The translations under genes were made by a program, and so were the position numbers. A stretch of 64,000 bases of DNA from Alistipes putredinis DSM 17216 (GTDB taxonomy: Bacteria; Bacteroidota; Bacteroidia; Bacteroidales; Rikenellaceae): assembly GCF_000154465.1 (NCBI RefSeq), contig NZ_DS499580.1, positions 124,001 to 188,000 of the forward strand, in the 5' to 3' direction. Positions 8,117 through 16,601 of this stretch are shown here, piece by piece. Positions within the stretch are counted from its first letter, which is position 1, and each line of letters begins with the position of its first letter. The notes under the pieces were generated by a model. That model ran no database searches. It was given only the letters and a program-made list of their open reading frames with translations, and was not told where the DNA came from.

Positions 8117-8539
8117 ATGGAAACAAGAAGAACCAACAAGGGCGGTCGCCCCGCCCTCGCAGACCCGGCGAAGCACCGCCATGTCCTTTACCTGAATGAC
8201 CGGGAGAACGCCCGCTTCCTCTCGCAGTGGGAGCAGTCTGGCGTTACGAGCAAGTCCCGTTTCATCGCTGCCCGGCTGTTCGGCGAACCGTTCCGGGTGG
8301 TGAAAGTGGACAAGTCGGCGGTAGAATACTGCGCCCGGCTGACTGAATTTTACGCCCAGTTCCGGGCGGTTGCGGTCAATTACAACCAAGTTGTAAAGGC
8401 GTTGCACAGTAACTTTTCGGAGAAAAAGGCACTGGCTTTTCTCTATAAACTGGAGAAAGTGACCACCGAACTGGCTATGTTGAACCGTCAGGTTATCGAC
8501 CTGACAAACGAGTGCAAGGAACTATGGTTGCCAAAATAA
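8117..8539 (+). CDS. mobA: Mobilisation protein MobA (relaxosome accessory)
   Basis: A 140-residue basic protein of the MobA/MobC relaxosome family, with the usual opening GGRPALADPAKHRHVLYLND and a helical second half. Such proteins bind oriT and help the relaxase nick it, often through a ribbon-helix-helix fold. It lies directly after the inverted-repeat region and overlaps mobB, whose ATG at 8524 is inside its last codons. The overlap implies coupled translation. Confidence 0.88.
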   Translation: METRRTNKGGRPALADPAKHRHVLYLNDRENARFLSQWEQSGVTSKSRFIAARLFGEPFRVVKVDKSAVEYCARLTEFYAQFRAVAVNYNQVVKALHSNFSEKKALAFLYKLEKVTTELAMLNRQVIDLTNECKELWLPK

Positions 8540-9771
8540 GCACGGGCGGCAATATGTTCGGCGCACTGGCATACAACCAAAACAAAGTGGACAGCGAGGA
8601 AGCAAAGGTGCTTTTCTCCAACCGGATGCTGTTAAGCGAGGACGGGAATTTCTCTATCGGCGAGTGTATGCGCAGCTTCGAAATGCAGATGCCCGTCCAG
8701 CTATCCACCAAGAAGCCGATACTGCATATTTCCATAAACCCGCACCCGGAAGACGTGCTGACCGACCAGCAGCTTTCCGACATCGCACGGGAGTATATGC
8801 AGAAGTTGGGCTACGGCGACCAGCCTTATTTGGTGTACAAGCACACAGACATCGACCGCCACCATATCCATATCGTAGGGTTGCGGGTGGACGAGAACGG
8901 CAGACCGCTGAATGACAGGTTTGAGCATCGGCGCAGCAAGCAAATCACCCGTGAACTGGAAAAGAAATACAACCTGCACCCGGCAGAGAGGAAAGCGAGG
9001 ACGGAACGCCCGGAACTTAAAAAGGTGGACTACACCGCCGGGGACGTGAAGCACCAAATCGGCAACACCGTGAAAGCGGCTTGCTATGGCTACCGCTTCC
9101 ATTCATTCGGGGAGTACAAGGCGTTGCTTGCCACCTATAATATATGCGCCGAGGAAGTCAAAGGCGAGGTAAACGGCAAACCCTATCAAGGCATTGTCTA
9201 TTCCACTGCCAATGACAAGGGCGAAAAGGTGGGTAACCCGGTAAAGGCTTCCCGCATCGGCAAGTCGGTGGGCTATGAAGCGGTACAGCGCAGAATGGAG
9301 AAATCGGGCGAGGCAATCAAGAACGGGAAACTGAAAGAACGCACCCGGAAGATTGTCGCCACTGCCATGCAGACTGCCCGTAGCCGCAAGGAATTGGAAC
9401 AGCAGCTAAAGAAACAGGGCATTGACGTGGTATTCCGTCAGAACGACAGCGGGCGCATCTATGGCGTTACGTTCATCGACCACGACAGCCGGGTGGTGCT
9501 GAACGGTTCTCGCTTGGGCAAGGAGTATTCGGCGAACGTGTTCAACGACCTGTATTCCGATGAAAGAAAAACGGATATACAGCGGGAACAATCCACGCAT
9601 CAAGAACAGCCGGGCTTCACGCCGAAAGCCGACATCGTTTCGGGCGTGGCTTCCGTGCTGGGTGCTTTCGGCGGTTTGCTGGGCGGCGGTGCATCAGGCG
9701 GTGACGAGCCGCAGGACACCGCCCGCCAAAAGAGAAAGAAGAAAAAGAAGCGCACAAGGCGCATTGACTAA
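8524..9771 (+). CDS. mobB: Relaxase MobB (MobA/VirD2-like nuclease)
   Basis: A roughly 415-residue relaxase that nicks oriT and leads the strand into the recipient. The start at 8524 gives MVAKISTGGNMFGALAYNQ, the family N-terminus. The metal-binding histidine triad appears as HTDIDRHHIHIV near residues 107-118. The C-terminus is a Gly-rich stretch followed by a Lys/Arg tail (RQKRKKKKKRTRRID), possibly DNA- or coupling-protein-binding. A start four codons upstream (8512) is also open. It follows mobA with overlap and precedes mobC by 18 bases. Confidence 0.93.
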   Translation: MVAKISTGGNMFGALAYNQNKVDSEEAKVLFSNRMLLSEDGNFSIGECMRSFEMQMPVQLSTKKPILHISINPHPEDVLTDQQLSDIAREYMQKLGYGDQPYLVYKHTDIDRHHIHIVGLRVDENGRPLNDRFEHRRSKQITRELEKKYNLHPAERKARTERPELKKVDYTAGDVKHQIGNTVKAACYGYRFHSFGEYKALLATYNICAEEVKGEVNGKPYQGIVYSTANDKGEKVGNPVKASRIGKSVGYEAVQRRMEKSGEAIKNGKLKERTRKIVATAMQTARSRKELEQQLKKQGIDVVFRQNDSGRIYGVTFIDHDSRVVLNGSRLGKEYSANVFNDLYSDERKTDIQREQSTHQEQPGFTPKADIVSGVASVLGAFGGLLGGGASGGDEPQDTARQKRKKKKKRTRRID

Positions 9772-9789
9772 CTAAAAAAATATACAATT

Positions 9790-11799
9790 ATGCAGCAAGA
9801 AGATGATTTGAGAGGGCTTGCAAGGGTCATGGACTTTATGCGGGCTGTCAGTATTTTATTCGTGGGAATAAACGTGTACTGGTTCTGTTACTCCACCCTG
9901 AAAGAGTGGGGAGTGACCTTTGAAGTGATAGACAAGATACTGTGGAACTTCCAGCGCACTACCGGGCTGTTCTCGTCTATCTTATGGACAAAACTATTTT
10001 CGGTGGTGTTCCTCGCCCTGTCGTGCATTGGCACTAAGGGCGTGAAAGAGGAAAAAATAACGTGGACGAAGATACATTGTAGCCTTGCGGCGGGTGTGGT
10101 GCTGTTTTTCCTGAACTGGTGGATGCTGGAACTTCCCCTGCCACACACGGCAGGTACGGTATTTTATATCGCCACGCTGTCGGCGGGTTACATCTGTATG
10201 CTCATGGCGGGTACGTGGATGTCCCGCCTGTTGAAGAACAACCTTATGGATGATGTCTTTAATACCGAGAACGAAAGTTTCATACAGGAAACAAGACTTA
10301 TCGAAAACGAATATTCCGTAAATTTGCCGACCCGGTTTTATTATAACAAGAAATGGAATAGCGGCTGGATAAATGTTGTAAATCCGTTCCGTGCCAGCCT
10401 TGTATTGGGAACACCGGGCAGTGGTAAGTCTTATGCGGTGGTAAATAGCTACATTAAACAGCAGATAGAGAAAGGTTTTGCCTTATATTGTTATGATTAT
10501 AAGTTCCCTGACCTTTCAGAAATCGCTTATAATCATTTGCTTAACCATTTGGACGGTTACAAGGTGAAGCCGAAGTTTTACGTTATTAATTTTGATGACC
10601 CACGCAAGAGCCACCGATGCAACCCGATAAACGCCAGCTTCATGTCGGACATTGCGGATGCCTACGAAGCCAGTTATACGATTATGCTTAACCTTAATCG
10701 CAGTTGGATAAGCAAACAGGGTGATTTTTTCGTGGAAAGTCCGATTATCCTTTTGGCGGCTATAATTTGGTATTTGCGCATCTATCAGGGCGGTAAGTAT
10801 TGCACGTTTCCCCATGCCATAGAACTGCTGAACAAGAAATACGCCGATGTTTTCACGATTTTGCGCAGCTATCCCGAACTGGAAAACTACCTTTCTCCAT
10901 TCGTGGATGCTTGGGAGAGTTCGGCGGTCGAACAGTTACAGGGGCAAATAGCCAGTGCGAAAATCCCGCTTTCAAGGATGATAAGCCCGGCACTTTACTG
11001 GGTAATGACGGGCGATGATTTTTCACTGGACATCAACAACCCGGCAGAGCCTAAAATCTTGGTTGTCGGCAACAACCCCGACCGTCAGAACATCTATTCG
11101 GCGGCACTGGGGCTGTATAATTCCCGTATCGTGAAGCTGATAAACAAGAAAGGTCAGCTTAAAAGTTCGGTGATAATAGATGAACTACCGACCATATATT
11201 TTCGTGGGCTTGACAATCTGATTGCAACCGCCCGAAGCAACAAAGTGGCGGTTCTGCTGGGCTTTCAGGATTACAGCCAGCTTACCCGTGACTACGGGGA
11301 CAAGGAAAGCAAAGTAATCCAAAATACTGTGGGTAACGTGTTCAGCGGTCAGGTAGTCGGTGAAACGGCAAAAATACTGTCGGAGCGTTTCGGAAAGGTG
11401 TTGCAGAAACGGCAGAGCATGACGATAAACCAGCGGGAGAAGTCCACCTCGATAAGCACCCAAATGGACAGCCTGATACCCGCCAGTAAAATATCCAACC
11501 TCACGCAAGGCATGTTCGTGGGGGCGGTAGCGGACAACTTCGATGAACGGATAGAGCAGAAGATTTTCCACTGTGAAATCGTGGTGGACAATGAAAAGGT
11601 GAAGCGGGAAACCGCCCGCTACGTGAAACTTCCGCAAATAATCGACTTCATCGACAAGGACGGCAACGACCGGATGCAGGAAGAGATACAAGCCAACTAC
11701 GACCGCATCCGGCAGGAAGTCCGGCAGATTGTCGAGGACGAGATAACCCGGATTAAGAACGACCCGGAGCTATGCCATTTGATAAAAGAGGAAGAATAG
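9790..11799 (+). CDS. mobC: Coupling protein MobC (VirD4/TraG-like ATPase)
   Basis: A 669-residue type IV coupling protein that brings the relaxosome to the transfer channel. Four N-terminal membrane segments lie within about residues 15-150. Walker A is GTPGSGKSYAVV near residue 207, and the RecA-like core includes SVIIDELPTIYF and GFQDYSQLTRDYG near residue 490. Length and layout match MobC/TraG of Bacteroides ICEs. It ends the rightward mob operon, and an inverted repeat that can act as terminator follows. Confidence 0.94.
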   Translation: MQQEDDLRGLARVMDFMRAVSILFVGINVYWFCYSTLKEWGVTFEVIDKILWNFQRTTGLFSSILWTKLFSVVFLALSCIGTKGVKEEKITWTKIHCSLAAGVVLFFLNWWMLELPLPHTAGTVFYIATLSAGYICMLMAGTWMSRLLKNNLMDDVFNTENESFIQETRLIENEYSVNLPTRFYYNKKWNSGWINVVNPFRASLVLGTPGSGKSYAVVNSYIKQQIEKGFALYCYDYKFPDLSEIAYNHLLNHLDGYKVKPKFYVINFDDPRKSHRCNPINASFMSDIADAYEASYTIMLNLNRSWISKQGDFFVESPIILLAAIIWYLRIYQGGKYCTFPHAIELLNKKYADVFTILRSYPELENYLSPFVDAWESSAVEQLQGQIASAKIPLSRMISPALYWVMTGDDFSLDINNPAEPKILVVGNNPDRQNIYSAALGLYNSRIVKLINKKGQLKSSVIIDELPTIYFRGLDNLIATARSNKVAVLLGFQDYSQLTRDYGDKESKVIQNTVGNVFSGQVVGETAKILSERFGKVLQKRQSMTINQREKSTSISTQMDSLIPASKISNLTQGMFVGAVADNFDERIEQKIFHCEIVVDNEKVKRETARYVKLPQIIDFIDKDGNDRMQEEIQANYDRIRQEVRQIVEDEITRIKNDPELCHLIKEEE

Positions 11800-11824
11800 C
11801 TGTATATAATATAATGTATGGAGT

Positions 11825-11859
11825 GAAGAACAGCCGATGTAGCTTTACGGTTGTTCTTC
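11825..11859. terminator. Terminator between mobC and abiEii
   Basis: GAAGAACAGCCG (11,825-11,836) can pair with CGGTTGTTCTTC (11,848-11,859) with one wobble or mismatch, followed on the + strand by ATTTTGCTTTT. It lies between convergent genes. The right arm also encodes the last residues (EEQP) of the leftward gene. Confidence 0.6.
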
Positions 11860-12861
11860 ATTTTGCTTTTGGGTGCGGTAGGCTTCAAAACGCACCAGTA
11901 TTTCGTGTAGGTTCTTCAATGCTTCCACCGCCTTGCCTATCGGCGGCATCCTGCTTTTGTCAAAAGTCAGCTTCTTCAAATCGGTAGTGTACGCCGTAGC
12001 CACTTCGGGCAACGCCATGACCGCTTCGGCATCCTTGAATATCGGTGCATCAGCCAGTGACAAGTGCGAACGGGAGTTTTTGTTTAGTCCGTCCTCTATT
12101 GTTACCCGGTACATGGCATCCAAGAAATCTTCCGAATATAAGTAGTCATTGTATTCCTGATTGTGGTAGAGTGCCGACAAGTCGTAAACGTCACGGATAT
12201 GCTTTGCCAATAGTGCGGCGGCATCCTCGTTGTAGGATAACTTTACCAGCCTTGAAATCTTGTCGCAGATAGTCTTTCGGGGGTTGATGCACTGCACTTC
12301 AAAACTTTCCAGCCCGTAGGTACTTATCAGTTCCTCTTGCCCGATGCTTTCAAGAAAAGCAGTCACAATCGGTTTGATTGTCTGTTTGTCCGCAGGGTAG
12401 AACATTTGTTGTTTGTCCGGCAGGTCGCAGGACTTTATTTCCACTTCCAAATGTTCTTTCAATCCCACGCCTTGAAATACATTTTCATACGAGAAATACA
12501 GCTTGCGGTAGTTGCCGCCCGTTTCCGACAAATCATCCTTGTATATGTCGCTGTTAAGTTCGGCGATGTGTTTGGAAAGTTTCTTGTTCAATGTTTTTTC
12601 CGCCTGCTTGGACGCACTTTTATCACCCGTGAACACGAACAAGTCCAAATCTTCCGAGAAACGTTCTATCAGCCCGTAGGCTTTGGAAAGCGAAGTGCCA
12701 CCCTTGAAGTAGGTCTTATTGGCATATTCGGACAGAGAAATATCCCGCAGTATCTTCGATACCCAGTAATCCTTTTCCACGTGCGACTGCTCGTAGCTGA
12801 ACTGTTCAGCCGCCAGTGCGATGATTTCCTTGAACGCTTCCTTATCCGAATGTAAATCCAT
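11845..12861 (-). CDS. abiEii: AbiEii-type nucleotidyltransferase toxin
   Basis: A 338-residue protein of the AbiEii/AbiGii family, the toxin of type IV abortive-infection systems. The nucleotidyltransferase signature is clear: FKGGTSLSKAYG (residues 52-63) and RFSEDLDLFV (67-76), giving the GG[TS] and DxD-like metal-binding residues. AbiEii enzymes modify tRNA or similar targets and halt growth on phage attack. It starts 9 bases after the upstream gene 12,871-13,572, its likely antitoxin, forming a two-gene operon. Confidence 0.9.
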   Translation of the reverse strand: MDLHSDKEAFKEIIALAAEQFSYEQSHVEKDYWVSKILRDISLSEYANKTYFKGGTSLSKAYGLIERFSEDLDLFVFTGDKSASKQAEKTLNKKLSKHIAELNSDIYKDDLSETGGNYRKLYFSYENVFQGVGLKEHLEVEIKSCDLPDKQQMFYPADKQTIKPIVTAFLESIGQEELISTYGLESFEVQCINPRKTICDKISRLVKLSYNEDAAALLAKHIRDVYDLSALYHNQEYNDYLYSEDFLDAMYRVTIEDGLNKNSRSHLSLADAPIFKDAEAVMALPEVATAYTTDLKKLTFDKSRMPPIGKAVEALKNLHEILVRFEAYRTQKQNEEQP

Positions 12862-12870
12862 ATCTCTATC

Positions 12871-13572
12871 TTATGCCGTTTTATAATCCAAATTGAACCG
12901 TGTCGTGGGAAGAATGGTCTTTGCCATTTCCGTTTGCAACACGGTTTGTCTGATGTCGCCCAGTATATCTGCAACAGTCTTTCTGACACGTGGCGGGTAA
13001 CTTTTCGCCAAAGATACGATTTTCTCCAGTTCCGGCAGACTATATCCGTTGAAATATTGGTTCTTGACCCGGTTGTAGATGTCCTGCCCGGTTGTTCCGG
13101 GTATGCGCTTCATGTCCTTTATCGCATCGAGCAGTCGCAAGTACGGTACAAGGCTTTCATCCGAGTAGTCCGTGCAATAGGCTTTCACACACTCTATATC
13201 CAAGTTCTTGAAACGGAAACGGCGCACCGGATAGGGAGTGGCTATCGTTATGGTTGTGGCGACCTGTTCGGTCAGCCCCATTTTGTTATAGACGTAAGCC
13301 CCCGTAATATAGCCGTTCAGTTTTTCGGTAAGATAACGAAACTGTTCATCCTGATAGACGGGCAGCTTCCCCAATCCTAAGACCGATTTCTTGGGGCGGT
13401 AGTACGCACCCTTTTCAACCCGTACCAGTACCCCTTTGCGGCTCTGTTCGGAGAGCAGCACCGCAACATTAGCGGTCTTTTCCGTTTCAAACGACAAATC
13501 CCGGAACGTGAATATACGCCCGGTATCTATCCGTTCAATCTGCCCAAGTATCTCTTTCCTGAATGAAGCCAT
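12871..13572 (-). CDS. AbiEi-like antitoxin/transcriptional regulator (DUF6088)
   Basis: A 233-residue protein with an N-terminal winged-helix region (GRIFTFRDLSF and RVEKGAYYRPKKS), the layout of AbiEi antitoxins, which repress their own promoter and neutralise AbiEii. The frame is open to a TTG at 13,599, but that codon lies inside the -7 promoter box TATCTTTG, so the ATG at 13,572 (MASFRKEILGQ) must be the start. The pair sits as cargo between the mob and excision blocks and probably gives phage defence or stabilises the ICE. Confidence 0.85.
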   Translation of the reverse strand: MASFRKEILGQIERIDTGRIFTFRDLSFETEKTANVAVLLSEQSRKGVLVRVEKGAYYRPKKSVLGLGKLPVYQDEQFRYLTEKLNGYITGAYVYNKMGLTEQVATTITIATPYPVRRFRFKNLDIECVKAYCTDYSDESLVPYLRLLDAIKDMKRIPGTTGQDIYNRVKNQYFNGYSLPELEKIVSLAKSYPPRVRKTVADILGDIRQTVLQTEMAKTILPTTRFNLDYKTA

Positions 13573-13596
13573 ATTTATGTACTTTGTTTCTATCTG

Positions 13597-13628
13597 CAAA
13601 GATAGTATAATATGTAATTACATGCAAA
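13597..13628 (-). promoter_or_regulatory. Promoter and palindromic operator of the abiE operon
   Basis: On the - strand a TTTG (-33) is followed after 20 bases by TATCTTTG (-7; + strand 13,597-13,604), the standard Bacteroidota promoter. The perfect 12-bp palindrome ATGTAATTACAT (13,612-13,623) lies between the two boxes, an ideal place for autorepression by the AbiEi-like protein. Confidence 0.7.
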
Positions 13629-13689
13629 AACATAACAAATATTTTGTCGAAGATGTTTTCTTTCTGTCGTGTCACTTGATAATAGGAGA

Positions 13690-14034
13690 ATAAGGAACAT
13701 AATTAAAGGCTTGTCAAACGCTTCACAAACGCTCCAAAATAAGCTATATTTCAGCCTTGATTATGTATATATCGTTCATTCTTATCTTATTGACAAAATA
13801 GGAAACGCTTCACAAATGGCTCACAAATAGCTCATCTAAAGCGAGCGATTAACTTCGTTCTGTACCCGTTTTAAATCTCCGACCAACAGTTGGAGATTTA
13901 CCGCACCCGTATAATTTCAAGCACCGCAGGACAAATTCGGGCATCCCTTGCCCCCGTCTTTAGTTGCTATCTTTGGACTGGACTTATTATTATACCATTA
14001 GCAACAATCAAATTATTATCGTTATTATGGACAT
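13690..14034. other. Gene-free stretch with decayed copy of the orf3 promoter/leader
   Basis: No gene is seen here. The + strand resembles the region in front of orf3 (16,380-16,601): 'agcgattaacttcgtt', a GCAGGACAAATTCGGG remnant of the phased box array (13,926-13,941), a -7 box TATCTTTG at 13,968-13,975, then GGACTTATTATTATACCATT. A start codon in the matching place (14,026) opens a frame of only three codons (Met-Asp-Ile). It looks like a diverged duplicate promoter that lost its gene, so 13,690-16,600 is flanked by related sequences and may be a later insertion. Confidence 0.55.
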
Positions 14035-14295
14035 TTAAAGTAAAAAAGATATTCCTATAATGATTAAAGCAATAGATGCAAATATGTATCTATACCTTTT
14101 TGTAGAAAACATTGCTCCTATACAGGAGATAGATACAGCAAATTGCATACATTTTAAACTTAACTCTGTAGTCTTAAATATACACATAGACAAAAAAGAT
14201 AATGCCAAAACAAATAGTATAGTATTCAATATATATTTCAGTTTCATATTACTTTGATTTATATTGACCTTATTAGCAGCATATAAATTGCTCAT
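14035..14295 (-). CDS. Small membrane protein, unknown
   Basis: An 86-residue protein with three predicted membrane helices (YILNTILFVLALSFLSMCIF, CMQFAVSISCIGAMF and YIFASIALIIIGISFLL). The start at 14,295 is chosen because its ATG overlaps the stop of the gene upstream as ATGA. No family is recognised. It is AT-rich and sits with other cargo between the AbiE pair and the excision block. Confidence 0.5.
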   Translation of the reverse strand: MSNLYAANKVNINQSNMKLKYILNTILFVLALSFLSMCIFKTTELSLKCMQFAVSISCIGAMFSTKRYRYIFASIALIIIGISFLL

Positions 14296-14516
14296 CCTAT
14301 CCCAATAAACAATCCTATACAAGAGAACAAGGTGAATCTCTTTTCCTTGTATTTCATCCTATAGACCAGCCCGATAATAGCACATAAAGGAATTTTAGAT
14401 GAATCTGTATTTTTTCCTTTGTTTACAAGGTATTTATGATGTTCTTTCATCCTTTCTTTGCTCAATTTGCGAATCTCACGGTTCTCTTTGTTCTGTTGTA
14501 ACATACATTTATGCAA
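14292..14516 (-). CDS. Small protein, unknown, coupled to 14,035
   Basis: A 74-residue basic protein (start region MHKCMLQQNKENREIRKLSK) with a hydrophobic C-terminal third (LCAIIGLVYRM, FTLFSCIGLFIGIG). Its stop overlaps the next start by ATGA, which argues that both small frames are real. The start could also be the Met at codon 5 or 23. Function is unknown. Confidence 0.45.
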   Translation of the reverse strand: MHKCMLQQNKENREIRKLSKERMKEHHKYLVNKGKNTDSSKIPLCAIIGLVYRMKYKEKRFTLFSCIGLFIGIG

Positions 14517-14538
14517 CCTAATGTTCCCATGATTCAGT

Positions 14539-14949
14539 TTAATCTATTTTTTCTAATTCAATTGTAGCTACTTTCTCTTTATCTGGACTAATTTCATTCT
14601 GTATAATGGTTATATGTTTTTGGGTATAGCTTTTGATAACCCAAGGGGCTCCACCCAAATATAAAGCATTACTATTAAATGTGATATATTTCCCTTCTAT
14701 TGTATAAGTAATATCAATTTCATCGTAACCTTCCCAATTTACTTTCCCTTTCCGAGTATCTACAAATTGCATACCGACCCCCATATTTTGTACTGCCCAA
14801 GCTTCACAATGCCCTGTTCCACGCCATGAAGTCTGATAAAGTGCTTCGGGGGTTAATTCATTTGTCTGTTCATTATCATCGTCGCAGCTTATAAAGCTGA
14901 ATGTACAGAGGAATAGCATAAGTATTCCAAGAATTTCTTTTGTTTTCAT
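14539..14949 (-). CDS. Lipoprotein, lipocalin-like, unknown
   Basis: A 136-residue protein with a lipoprotein signal: MKTKEILGILMLFLCTFSFISC, with the lipidated Cys followed by DDDNE, a pattern often linked to surface display in Bacteroidota. The mature part (YQTSWRGTGHCEAW, EIDITYTIEGKYITFNS) looks like a small beta-barrel of lipocalin-like type. An upstream Met at 14,982 would add a charged N-terminus and spoil the signal peptide, so 14,949 is preferred. Role unknown. Confidence 0.65.
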   Translation of the reverse strand: MKTKEILGILMLFLCTFSFISCDDDNEQTNELTPEALYQTSWRGTGHCEAWAVQNMGVGMQFVDTRKGKVNWEGYDEIDITYTIEGKYITFNSNALYLGGAPWVIKSYTQKHITIIQNEISPDKEKVATIELEKID

Positions 14950-15102
14950 ATTCTCTTTTAATCTCTTGTTTAACTCATTCAATCTTTATTTTGTCTCTTC
15001 GTTGAACCAACCAAAGATAAGACAAAGATAAAAAGAAGAATCCTTTGGCAGATTAAGATACTCTTGGAATATTGTTATGAATGTAAATTTCTAAACCTAT
15101 GT

Positions 15103-15687
15103 TTATTTTTTGTTGTCAAAGCTTTGCTTGCGTCTGATTCGGCTCATGTGTACGGGTGTAATTTTGAGGTAGGATGCTATTTCTTTTAGTGATACCATTT
15201 GGAGGATTGCAGGGCATTTTTTTAAAAGTTGGAGGTAACGCTCTTCCGGTGTGAATCTGAATAAATCCAAATAACGTGAATATGATTGGAAAAACATCTG
15301 TTCGGCTGCGATACGGGCTATCCGTTGGTTTTCGTTATTTTCCTTGAATTTTTGCTGTAAGAATGCAGAAGAACAGATGTAAATCTCGCACGGGATTATC
15401 GCCTGTATATTCAATTCTGATTTCATGCCATATAAGCAAGTGGGATAATCGGCTATAAATTCATTTGGAAAGGAAAAACCGACATTATACAGCTTGTTTT
15501 CTGTCCGGTTGGTGCAACTGTATTTGACTACGCCTGACAAGATAAACCCGAAGAAAGAACAAGCATCACCTTCATGGAGAATAAACTCATTCTTTTTATA
15601 ATGTCGTAACTCTCCATGTTTCAGACACAACTCCTTGAAGAAGTCTATGTCTATGTTACTCATATATGAATTGAATTCGGCTATCAT
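15103..15687 (-). CDS. Crp/Fnr-family transcriptional regulator
   Basis: A 194-residue protein with a cyclic-nucleotide-binding fold (residues about 20-120; LHEGDACSFFGFILSGVVKY is the typical turn region) and a short C-terminal helix-turn-helix (VSLKEIASYLKITPVHMSRIRR). Bacteroidota members usually lack the residues that bind cAMP and sense other signals. Start choices at 15,729, 15,687 or 15,663 all keep the domain; 15,687 is a compromise. It stands alone, next to the AT-rich cargo genes, so its targets are unknown. Confidence 0.8.
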   Translation of the reverse strand: MIAEFNSYMSNIDIDFFKELCLKHGELRHYKKNEFILHEGDACSFFGFILSGVVKYSCTNRTENKLYNVGFSFPNEFIADYPTCLYGMKSELNIQAIIPCEIYICSSAFLQQKFKENNENQRIARIAAEQMFFQSYSRYLDLFRFTPEERYLQLLKKCPAILQMVSLKEIASYLKITPVHMSRIRRKQSFDNKK

Positions 15688-15762
15688 TTGTATATAAGAG
15701 AAATGTATAAAAAATATCTGAATTTCCATGTTTGGAGTTTAGTCTGTTTTTTGTCTATATAT

Positions 15763-15963
15763 TCAAACCGTACTAAACTTTTTTCTGTTGACTGCAAGAT
15801 ATAGGTACTGGCGAAAAGAATAAAGGGTATTTCTTTTTGCCAGTATTACTTTTAATAATTTGAGGAAGAAATAATACTCTAAGTAAAAGCCTATTCTACC
15901 GTCCGAGAGCTTATTTTGCTTCAGATTGGGGTTTTCTTTCGTTTTATTTTCTAACTTTGCCAT
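15763..15963 (-). pseudogene. Truncated ICE-type tyrosine integrase (N-terminus only)
   Basis: The frame opens with MAKLENKTKENPNLKQNK, then LSDGRIGFYLEYYF. To my knowledge this is the opening of a Bacteroidales ICE integrase arm-binding domain (usually ...NLKQNxLSDGRISLYLEYYLGR). After about 31 residues the similarity stops and the frame ends within 66 codons, while such integrases run to about 400. A full Bacteroidota promoter (16,047-16,076) still lies upstream. It is best read as the surviving head of an integrase gene cut by rearrangement or insertion. Confidence 0.55.
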
Positions 15964-16046
15964 TGTTTAGAGGTTTTATCCCGATTTTGATACTGTAACC
16001 GAGTAATTACACTAAATAGTTGATTTTCTTTTGTTTTCTGCGGATG

Positions 16047-16076
16047 CAAAGGTACAAAAGAAAATGATATTTCAAA
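16047..16076 (-). promoter_or_regulatory. Promoter of the integrase remnant
   Basis: On the - strand TTTG (-33) is separated by 18 bases from TACCTTTG (-7, + strand 16,047-16,054), a good match to the Bacteroidota consensus. Transcription would run leftward into 15,963. The leader between box and ATG is about 83 bases. Confidence 0.55.
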
Positions 16077-16150
16077 GTGTACTAAAAGTATGCTGAATAA
16101 CAGAAAATGGGTAAAATATGGCAAAAATAGAGAAAAATAAGAAATATTCA

Positions 16151-16480
16151 AGTGATTGATAATAAGGACGATGAATTATTTTATTTCCCTATGATTTCCA
16201 TGGCTTGTACCGGCATTGGCATTGGGTGGTAAAGAAGCAATAGATAACATCCATATTCTAAAAACTATTCCTTACATAGAAATGTCCCCCAATCTATCGG
16301 GGATTTGAAACAAGTGCAATAACAGATTACTAACGAAGCGCGATAATGCTCAAACAGCGTTCCCCGCTAATCTATTAAAGGGTTCACAAAGGGTTCATTG
16401 AAAGAGAGTGGTTAACTTCGCTCTCTTTTTTATGCCCGTTTCCAATTCTGCAACCATTAACCGCAGAATTTCATCCACCC
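16151..16480. other. Gene-free region upstream of orf3
   Basis: No complete gene is seen. A short + strand frame ending at the TGA near 16,310 (visible part GKEAIDNIHILKTIPYIEM) could be the tail of a lost gene but matches nothing I recognise. CCCCCAATCTATCGGGG (16,288-16,304) is a small hairpin. From about 16,380 the sequence resembles the decayed copy at 13,690-14,034. Confidence 0.4.
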
Positions 16481-16515
16481 GGACAAATCGGGACAGCGCA
16501 GGACAAATGCGGACA
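16481..16515 (+). repeat. Phased GGACA box array, copy 3
   Basis: GGACA starts at 16481, 16491, 16501 and 16511, a perfect 10-bp period, in the opposite orientation to 6,161 and 7,810. It ends 39 bp before the -7 box of the orf3-exc promoter, the usual place for an activator or repressor. In CTnDOT the RteC protein binds upstream of the excision operon promoter, so RteC (23,525) is a candidate partner by inference only. Confidence 0.65.
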
Positions 16516-16553
16516 CTCTTTTCTGCCTATCCAAATATAGCATATTTAGTGGC

Positions 16554-16601
16554 TATCTTTGGGCGGGACTATTCCCGTAACCACTAAAATTCCAATTATT
16601 T
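16554..16601 (+). promoter_or_regulatory. orf3-exc promoter and leader with small-RNA target
   Basis: The -7 box TATCTTTG is at 16,554-16,561. The leader then carries the hairpin CGGGACTATTCCCG (16,565-16,578) and ACCACTAAAATTCCAATTAT (from 16,580), ending one base before the ATG at 16,602. TTTAGTGG (16,545-16,552) and CCACTAAA (16,581-16,588) form an inverted repeat across the promoter. Bases 16,580-16,600 pair with the putative small RNA 20,068-20,088 at 20 of 21 positions, which would cover the ribosome-binding region. Confidence 0.7.

Noticed and set aside
13573..13599. TTG start of the AbiEi-like protein at 13,599
   Set aside because: The TTG is part of the -7 promoter box, so it lies upstream of the transcript.
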